DNA from: JAABUE01 sp037440925
Lineage (GTDB): Bacteria; Chloroflexota; Anaerolineae; Anaerolineales; Villigracilaceae
Length of the DNA: 64,000 nucleotides
Assembly (NCBI GenBank): GCA_037440925.1
Contig: JBBITF010000015.1
Location: 1 to 64,000 of the forward strand
Direction of reading: 5' to 3'
The position numbers were made by a program, and so were the translations under genes. A model generated the notes under the pieces. That model saw only the letters and a program-made list of their open reading frames with translations. It had not been told where the DNA came from and ran no database searches. Positions 59,291 to 64,000 of the stretch are shown piece by piece. How positions within the stretch are numbered: position 1 is the stretch's first letter; each line of letters opens with the position of its first letter.

Positions 59291-59572
59291 TCAGTCCTCC
59301 CTTCCATCCTCAGCGCTGGCATGTCCTAACCGCCAGCAAGCAACCGCAAAGCCCCAGCCAGCGATTGCCAGCGCAGCGTGTTCGATCAAATTGAGCGGGC
59401 CAGACCAGAAGAAGCCTTCCAAAACAGTGGCAATGTAGGCAACCAACATGGCAATGAAGACCCCATAGAACCAGCGCAAAGAGGTTAGAAACATGCGGCG
59501 GGCAAAAAAGACCAACACCAAGGCGGCGGCTACGCCAGAAAAAAGATTGACGAGTTCATTCTCTTGAAACAT
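59291..59572 (-). CDS. Small three-helix membrane protein coupled to the GGDEF-EAL gene
   Basis: The 93-residue protein is hydrophobic with three membrane segments (about 10-25, 37-53, 64-80) and an acidic C-terminus. I do not recognise the family. It lies 5 bp before the GGDEF-EAL gene, whose N-terminus is also a membrane bundle of similar size. It probably acts as a partner of that sensor. Confidence 0.7.
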   Translation of the reverse strand: MFQENELVNLFSGVAAALVLVFFARRMFLTSLRWFYGVFIAMLVAYIATVLEGFFWSGPLNLIEHAALAIAGWGFAVACWRLGHASAEDGRED

Positions 59573-59694
59573 ACTGCGCTCCGTTCCAATTTATCTCCCC
59601 CTTTCAATCCTTGGATTACGGCTTCAATGGTATTTCACGAAGGGGTAAAGAGATTCTACCACTGTGTAGAGACGCCAGAGTAAGCCATTTAACC

Positions 59695-59723
59695 TTGACA
59701 CAGAACGAATGTTCGTGTATCAT
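59695..59723 (+). promoter_or_regulatory. lexA promoter with LexA box
   Basis: A -35 TTGACA (59695-59700), 17 bp and a -10 TATCAT (59718-59723) enclose GAAC-GAAT-GTTC (59703-59714). This is the expected autoregulatory SOS operator and matches the one at 156-183. Confidence 0.85.
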
Positions 59724-59781
59724 TCATAGCACAAATGAGCGATAAATGCTCACCTGCGCCAGAATCTGGCAGGAGGCACAC

Positions 59782-60483
59782 ATGATGATGGTTCGTAAAA
59801 GCAAAGGATTGAGAGACCGCCACGTGCGGGTATTGGAGTTTTTAACCGATTACCAAACGGAACATGGACGTCCTCCCTCAATTCGTGAAATTGGCGACGC
59901 CGCCAGAATTTCATCTACTTCGGTAGTCAATTATTACCTCGATCAACTTGAGAAAATGGGTTACATTGAGCGCGATGGACGAGTCTCGCGCGGTTTGCGC
60001 CTAACGCCCAAGGTCAAAGAAGTCGTTCAGGTTCTCCAAGATTTGCTGCGCGTGCCTGTCATTGGGCGCATCGTTGCCGGTCAACCAGTGCCTGTCCCTG
60101 CTTCTGATTTCCCCTACTATGACGCAGAAACCAGTTTGGACATCGCCGCTTCGCTCTTACCTGCCCCGGAGAAAGGCAAACAACTGTATGCTCTGGAAGT
60201 GCAAGGCGACTCGATGATTGATGCGATGGTCAACGATGGCGACTACGTCATCATGAAACCGGTAGCCAGCAATACCGAAGTGCGCAACGGCGAAATGGTG
60301 GCAGTTTGGCTGCCCAATCGTGATGAAACAACCCTCAAATATTTCTACAAGGAAAAAGACGGCTATCGCCTTCAGCCTGCCAATCCCACCATGAAACCCA
60401 TCCTGATTGACAAAGAAGAACCGCTAGAAATTCGAGGGAAAGTCGTCATGGTGATCCGCAAAGTAGATACGGTGGCAATATAG
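59782..60483 (+). CDS. lexA: LexA repressor
   Basis: LexA represses SOS genes and cleaves itself when RecA is activated. The 233-residue protein has an N-terminal winged helix (about 10-75; PPSIREIGDAARISSTSVVNYY), the cleavage site A99-G100 (GRIVAGQPVP) and the Ser/Lys dyad S144 (QGDSMIDAM) and K186 (TLKYF). AGGAGG (59771-59776) supports ATG 59782 as start; the first of three ATGs is taken. A self-operator precedes it. Confidence 0.96.
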   Translation: MMMVRKSKGLRDRHVRVLEFLTDYQTEHGRPPSIREIGDAARISSTSVVNYYLDQLEKMGYIERDGRVSRGLRLTPKVKEVVQVLQDLLRVPVIGRIVAGQPVPVPASDFPYYDAETSLDIAASLLPAPEKGKQLYALEVQGDSMIDAMVNDGDYVIMKPVASNTEVRNGEMVAVWLPNRDETTLKYFYKEKDGYRLQPANPTMKPILIDKEEPLEIRGKVVMVIRKVDTVAI

Positions 60484-60508
60484 AAAGCCATTTATTGGGG
60501 GAACATCC

Positions 60509-60563
60509 TAGCGCGGCTGTGCCGCAAACTTCAGTTTGCGCTTTGCGCAGGAACGAACTGAAG
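60509..60563. repeat. Dispersed palindromic word between lexA and rplL
   Basis: The 19-bp word TAGCGCGGCTGTGCCGCAA (60509-60527) is the exact inverse of 13368-13386. It is followed by GCAAACTTCAGTTTGC, a short hairpin. Confidence 0.6.
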
Positions 60564-60618
60564 CGCGGTTGTGATAGATTCTCAAGAGAATACTGTAATG
60601 AGACACATCCGAATCAAA

Positions 60619-60646
60619 AAAAGACGACTCGATCGAGTCGTCTTTT
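60619..60646. terminator. Bidirectional terminator between lexA and rplL
   Basis: A 28-bp perfect palindrome has arms AAAAGACGACTCGA and its complement. T-runs on both strands make it fit as a terminator for both converging genes. Confidence 0.9.
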
Positions 60647-60663
60647 CGATTTGGGCAAAAGCC

Positions 60664-61056
60664 TTACGCCAGTTCGATAACGGCGCCGGCTTCTTCCAGC
60701 TTCTTCTTGGCATCCTGCGCGGCCTCTTTGCCCACTGCCGACAGCACCTTGCCGCCAGCCGTTTCGGCCAAAGTCTTGGCCTCGCCCAAGCCCAAACTGG
60801 TCAATTGGCGAATGACCTTGATGACCTCAATCTTCTTGGGACCGGTTTCCTTGATGATGACATCAAACTCAGTCTTCTCTTCGACGGGTTCTGCCGCCGC
60901 AGCAGCGGCCCCACCGCCAGCAGGCATTGCGGCCATCGCCACAGGAGCAGCAGCAGAAACACCCCATTTCTCCTCCAGCATTTTGACCAATTCAGCCGCC
61001 TCCAAGACGGAAAGTTCACTCAGTTGTTCGACCAACTTTTCAAGATTTGCAGCCAT
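60664..61056 (-). CDS. rplL: Ribosomal protein L7/L12
   Basis: L7/L12 forms the ribosomal stalk that recruits translation GTPases. The N-terminal dimer domain (KLVEQLSELSVLEAAELVKML) is followed by an Ala/Gly hinge and the conserved C-terminal domain EKTEFDVIIKETGPKKIEVIKVIRQLT. It has 130 residues. AAGGAG precedes the ATG. It is the last gene of the L11-L1-L10-L12 run and is 57 bp from rplJ. Confidence 0.97.
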   Translation of the reverse strand: MAANLEKLVEQLSELSVLEAAELVKMLEEKWGVSAAAPVAMAAMPAGGGAAAAAAEPVEEKTEFDVIIKETGPKKIEVIKVIRQLTSLGLGEAKTLAETAGGKVLSAVGKEAAQDAKKKLEEAGAVIELA

Positions 61057-61113
61057 TGTGAGTACTCCTTACAAAGTTAGAAATTATTTCGATATTGCGC
61101 GATAGAATGCCAA

Positions 61114-61644
61114 TCACGCTGCAGCCTGAACGTTTTCCGAATAGGCACGGAAAACAGCCGCCAAAGAACGAGCCGGTTCTGCAAGCGTGCGCACCAACTT
61201 GCCAGCGGGAGCCTGCAAGATACCCAGCAATTGTGCGCGTACCACCGGCAGAGGGGGCAGATCAGCCAGAGCCTTCACCTGGGCAACATTCAACACCTCG
61301 GCGCCCATGAAACCGCCTTTGACTTTGATCGCCTCCATGCTTTTTGTGACATCGGCCAGGGCTTTAGCGGTCGCCGCCGGGTCCGAAAAAGCAAACGAAG
61401 CGGCTGTGCTGCTTGTCAAAAGGCTCTCAGGAATCGTCAAACCGATGGCCTGGAAAGCACGTTTTGCCAGCGTATTCTTGATGACATGAAACTCACCGCC
61501 CGATTCGCGAATCTTGGCGCGGATATTGTCCATATCCTTCATATTTGCGCCGCTGTACTCTACCAGAATCACAGCCTGGCTTTTGCTCAGCCATACTTTA
61601 TATTGCTCCAGCACTTCATCTTTCTTTTGTTTCGACAGAGCCAA
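61114..61644 (-). CDS. rplJ: Ribosomal protein L10
   Basis: L10 anchors the L7/L12 stalk on the large subunit. The N-terminus MALSKQKKDEVLEQYKVWL and the rRNA-binding region AKIRESGGEFHVIKNTLAKRA are typical; the C-terminal helix for L12 ends in RSLAAVFRAYSENV. Translation starts at a TTG (61644), ten bases after AGGAGG. An upstream ATG at 61651 is out of frame and gives an 11-codon peptide. The leader has a regulatory hairpin. Confidence 0.95.
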   Translation of the reverse strand: MALSKQKKDEVLEQYKVWLSKSQAVILVEYSGANMKDMDNIRAKIRESGGEFHVIKNTLAKRAFQAIGLTIPESLLTSSTAASFAFSDPAATAKALADVTKSMEAIKVKGGFMGAEVLNVAQVKALADLPPLPVVRAQLLGILQAPAGKLVRTLAEPARSLAAVFRAYSENVQAAA

Positions 61645-61858
61645 GGGACATTCACCTCCTTTCTATGCAAAAAGTCTTTGCCACTTTCACAGGCAAAGAC
61701 TTCTGCTCTTGCTCGTATGAGCATCCCTGACGTGGGAAACAGCCTGTATTCAGGCTGCATATAGCATACCGTCCTCGCCTGGGCAGGAAATTAAGTCCAG
61801 CACTTTGCAGGACGCCTGCCGTCACGGGCAAGTGGCGATTTCAAGATAACGGGTGAGA
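61645..61858 (-). promoter_or_regulatory. rplJ-rplL leader with attenuator-like hairpin
   Basis: On the minus strand, stem AAGTCTTTGCC / GGCAAAGACTT (61672-61682 and 61692-61702) with a 9-base loop is followed by TTTTT, an intrinsic-terminator form just before the rplJ ribosome binding site. This fits an L10-type autoregulated leader. The rest of the gap lacks a gene. Confidence 0.65.
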
Positions 61859-62578
61859 CTACCCGGCTACCTCCAGCGATTGAGCCTCATTTGGCTCGAT
61901 TTTAATACCAGGCCCCATAGTCGTAGTAACCGTAATGCGCTTGATGTAATTGCCCTTTGCGCCGGCCGGTTTGGCCTTACGAACTGCCTCCATCAGCGCA
62001 GCAAAATTGTCGAGCAACTTGCCTGCTTCAAAGGAAGTTTTTCCAATAGCAACATGCATATTGGCGGTCTTGTCAAGGCGGAACTCTACGCGGCCAGCCT
62101 TGGCCTCCTGAATGGCGCGGCCCAAGTCGTTCGCATTGACAACTGTACCGGCTTTAGGATTGGGCATCAAGCCACGCGGGCCCAACACCCGCCCCAAGCG
62201 GCCTACTTTGCCCATCATATCGGGCGTAGCAATTGCCACATCGAAATCGGTCATGCCGCCTTCGATTTTCTTCAGCGTTTCATCGTCGTCGGCTACCAGG
62301 TCGGCGCCGGCTTCACGGGCAGCGGCAGCGCCTTCGCCTTGCGCAAAGACCAGCACACGCACCGTTTTACCCAGACCGTGCGGCAACACGACTACATCGC
62401 GTATCTGCTGATCAGCCTGACGAGGGTCCAGCGTGGTGCGGATATGCACTTCTACAGTTGAATCGAATTTGGTCGTAGACGTTTCCTTAGCCAGATCCAT
62501 CGCCTCGCGCGGCGAATACAGTTTTCCTTGATCCACTTTAGCCAGGGCGGCCAGATATTTCTTACCGTGTTTTGTCAT
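61859..62578 (-). CDS. rplA: Ribosomal protein L1
   Basis: L1 forms the mobile L1 stalk near the E site and usually represses its own operon. Family features are MTKHGKKYLAAL, RTTLDPRQADQQIRDVV, the central DVAIATPDMM and PNPKAGTV, and KNFEAL-like GKTSFEAGKLLDNFAAL. It has 239 residues. GGAGG precedes the ATG. It sits between rplK and the rplJ leader. Confidence 0.97.
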   Translation of the reverse strand: MTKHGKKYLAALAKVDQGKLYSPREAMDLAKETSTTKFDSTVEVHIRTTLDPRQADQQIRDVVVLPHGLGKTVRVLVFAQGEGAAAAREAGADLVADDDETLKKIEGGMTDFDVAIATPDMMGKVGRLGRVLGPRGLMPNPKAGTVVNANDLGRAIQEAKAGRVEFRLDKTANMHVAIGKTSFEAGKLLDNFAALMEAVRKAKPAGAKGNYIKRITVTTTMGPGIKIEPNEAQSLEVAG

Positions 62579-62694
62579 GATTACCTCCGTGGTACAAGCG
62601 GGTCGGATAGTCTCATCATCAGATTATCTTATCGTCGGCTACGAGAGGATGCCGCAGCTGACCATGCGACTACCAAACAACCCTCCCACCCATT

Positions 62695-63120
62695 TCAGTC
62701 AACGATTGTGATACCCATGCTACGGGCTGTGCCGGCAATTTGTCGCATTGCGCCTTCGAGATCAATAGCATTCAAGTCTTTCATTTTCAATTCTGCTATC
62801 TCTTTGATCTGCGCGCGCGTCACCTTGCCAACCTTATCCTTGTTCGGCACGGCCGAGCCTTTCTCCACTCCAGCCGCTTTGCGCAACAACACCGCGGCCG
62901 GCGGCGTCTTAAGGATAAAGGTGAAAGACCCATCCGTATAGATGGTAATCTCAGCCGGAAGCACCTCGCCAGGACGATTGGCCGTGCGGGCGTTATATTC
63001 CTTACAAAACGCCATGATATTGATGCCATGTCCGGCCAGCGCCGGGCCGATGGGCGGGGCCGGGTTAGCCTTTCCCGCCTCGATTTGTAGACGAACGATT
63101 GCTTTTAACTTCTTGGACAT
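62695..63120 (-). CDS. rplK: Ribosomal protein L11
   Basis: L11 lies at the GTPase-associated centre. Motifs are LQIEAGKANPAPPIGPALAGHG (proline-rich N-terminus), AFCKEYNARTA and a C-terminal RNA-binding domain ending in TARSMGITI. It has 141 residues. AAGGAG precedes the ATG. It is 116 bp from rplA and 108 bp from nusG. Confidence 0.97.
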   Translation of the reverse strand: MSKKLKAIVRLQIEAGKANPAPPIGPALAGHGINIMAFCKEYNARTANRPGEVLPAEITIYTDGSFTFILKTPPAAVLLRKAAGVEKGSAVPNKDKVGKVTRAQIKEIAELKMKDLNAIDLEGAMRQIAGTARSMGITIVD

Positions 63121-63228
63121 TTTTTCTCCTTGTACCGGGACGCACTCCCGGCACTCGTGGTTTTAGCGGGCGATTAGGGGACGCCCTCCCACCGCATCAG
63201 GCCAGACTTCGGCCTGCTACCGTCAAAA

Positions 63229-63945
63229 TTACGCTTTCTCAACCTGAAGGAAATCCAACTCCACCGGCGTTTCTCGCCCAAAGAAACTCACCATCACGCG
63301 CACCTTCGAACGTTCCGTGTCAATCTCCGAAACCATACCGCGGAAGTCGTTGAACGGTCCGTCAATGATGCGTACCCGCTCGCCAACCTTGAATGAGAAC
63401 TTGACTGTTGGCGCTTCGGCTTCCATGCGTTTGACAATCTGAGCCACTTCCTCAGGGCGTAAGGGAGTGGGGGTATTGCCCATGCCTACAAAACCGGTCA
63501 CGCCCGGCGTATTGCGCACCACATACCATGACTCTTCGGTCAAAATCATATTGACCAGCACATAGCCCGGAAAGATATGGCGCTCTACGGTGCGGCGTTT
63601 TCCGTCTCTTACTTCGACCTCTTCCTGGGTTGGGACGATGACATCGAAAATCATGTCTTTCATGCCCATTGTTTCGATGCGTTGTTCGAGGTTATAACGC
63701 ACCTTGTTCTCATACCCAGAATAGCAATGCACCACATACCAAGCCGCGCCTCCTTCGGCAGGATCGGAATCCAGGAGCGTGCTTTCCTCTCCTATAACGG
63801 GAGCAGACTGCTCGTCAGGCTGCGAGGCGGGGGAGTCGCTTAAAACAGGCTGATCCGAGGCGTTCATAACATCCTCGGCCGCTTCCAGCGACTCTTCAGT
63901 CAGCCGTTCTTCTTCTGGATCCTGCATCTCCATCATAGATCTCAT
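63229..63945 (-). CDS. nusG: Transcription antitermination factor NusG
   Basis: NusG binds RNA polymerase and couples transcription with translation or Rho. The NGN domain starts WYVVHCYSGYENKVRYNLEQR (about residue 69), and the KOW domain with VGERVRIIDGPFNDFRGMVSEI is at the C-terminus. An acidic, low-complexity extension of about 65 residues precedes the NGN domain, which is longer than usual. The ATG at 63945 is 12 bases after the secE stop; ATGs at 63936 and 63933 are alternatives. It belongs to the secE-nusG-rplK operon. A GC-rich hairpin (CCGGGA/TCCCGG, around 63132-63147) lies between nusG and rplK. Confidence 0.95.
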   Translation of the reverse strand: MRSMMEMQDPEEERLTEESLEAAEDVMNASDQPVLSDSPASQPDEQSAPVIGEESTLLDSDPAEGGAAWYVVHCYSGYENKVRYNLEQRIETMGMKDMIFDVIVPTQEEVEVRDGKRRTVERHIFPGYVLVNMILTEESWYVVRNTPGVTGFVGMGNTPTPLRPEEVAQIVKRMEAEAPTVKFSFKVGERVRIIDGPFNDFRGMVSEIDTERSKVRVMVSFFGRETPVELDFLQVEKA

Positions 63946-63957
63946 TCTCGGAGTGCC

Positions 63958-64000
63958 TCAGGCGCCAATCAACAATCCTAACAGCCATCCGGCAATGCCA
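63958..64000 (-). CDS. secE: SecE, C-terminal end only (partial)
   Basis: The last 13 codons (GIAGWLLGLLIGA) before TGA at 63958-63960 fit the terminal membrane helix of SecE, the small translocase subunit. The usual order secE-nusG-rplK supports the call. The rest lies beyond the window. Confidence 0.75.
   Translation of the reverse strand, partial: GIAGWLLGLLIGA

Noticed and set aside
59746..59781. Earlier ATG as lexA start
   Set aside because: It has no ribosome binding site, while AGGAGG precedes the ATG cluster at 59782.
1..64000. rRNA or tRNA genes
   Set aside because: I found no cloverleaf with a TTCGAATC-type T arm and no rRNA signature while reading; short ones could still be missed by eye.

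Overview
The window reads as a chromosomal segment of a strictly anaerobic, probably CO2-fixing or fermentative bacterium of the Chloroflexota, most likely class Anaerolineae. This placement is an inference from overall protein character, gene neighbourhoods and the many short palindromic repeats; no rRNA or tRNA gene is present to confirm it. Nearly all of the sequence is coding, and most genes have clear AGGAGG-type ribosome binding sites.

Layout. (1) 1-4300: a LexA-operated promoter and a membrane protein, then a nickel/cobalt ECF transporter (cbiMN, cbiQ, cbiO) with a Fur-family regulator. (2) 4786-8331: dnaG-rpoD. (3) 8328-15245: two unknown genes, an acyl-CoA dehydrogenase, a two-subunit class I fumarase split by a 16-unit heptanucleotide array, a tandem UspA protein and a Dak2-like protein. 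(4) 15354-24962: an ADP-forming acyl-CoA synthetase fused to a GNAT domain, then on the minus strand two CooC-type nickel-insertion ATPases, an RlmN-like radical SAM protein, a thioredoxin-reductase-like flavoprotein, a cysteine hydrolase, a DUF3786 protein, a stand-alone Lrp/AsnC-type sensor domain and a formate/nitrite channel. Relics of two toxin-antitoxin modules lie among them. (5) 26421-41429: a nearly complete carbonyl/methyl branch of the Wood-Ljungdahl pathway: HMA-like protein, cooS/acsA, acsB, CBS protein, acsD, acsC, acsV (RACo), acsE, malic enzyme, flavoprotein, a MetV-MetF fusion and a small HdrC-like Fe-S protein. (6) 41655-50731: diguanylate cyclases, a pseudouridine synthase, a giant soluble-adenylate-cyclase-like protein, a TrmH-family methyltransferase and a DMT exporter. 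(7) 50779-57193: alanine dehydrogenase, CoA-transferase and pyruvate kinase in one operon, then ornithine aminotransferase and ornithine carbamoyltransferase. (8) 57291-64000: a GGDEF-EAL protein, autoregulated lexA, and the L7/L12-L10-L1-L11-NusG-SecE block.

How it fits together. The ECF transporter and CooC ATPases would supply and insert nickel for CODH (C-cluster) and ACS (A-cluster). MetV-MetF delivers methyl-THF, AcsE moves the methyl to the corrinoid protein AcsCD, AcsV reactivates the corrinoid, and CODH/ACS makes acetyl-CoA. The synthetase-GNAT fusion or the CoA-transferase could then release acetate, the former with ATP gain. FocA could move formate, and malic enzyme, fumarase, pyruvate kinase, alanine dehydrogenase and the ornithine enzymes tie in C4 and amino-acid metabolism. 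Formate dehydrogenase, formyl-THF synthetase and FolD are not in the window.

The intergenic DNA is notable. At least three MITE-like families are present with terminal inverted repeats. Full copies at 218-389, 22827-22986 and 54805-54959 are each flanked by exact 6-8 bp direct repeats. Truncated copies sit in leaders, one of them between the Fur-family gene and its likely operator, and one repeat provides the C-terminal codons and stop of pyruvate kinase.
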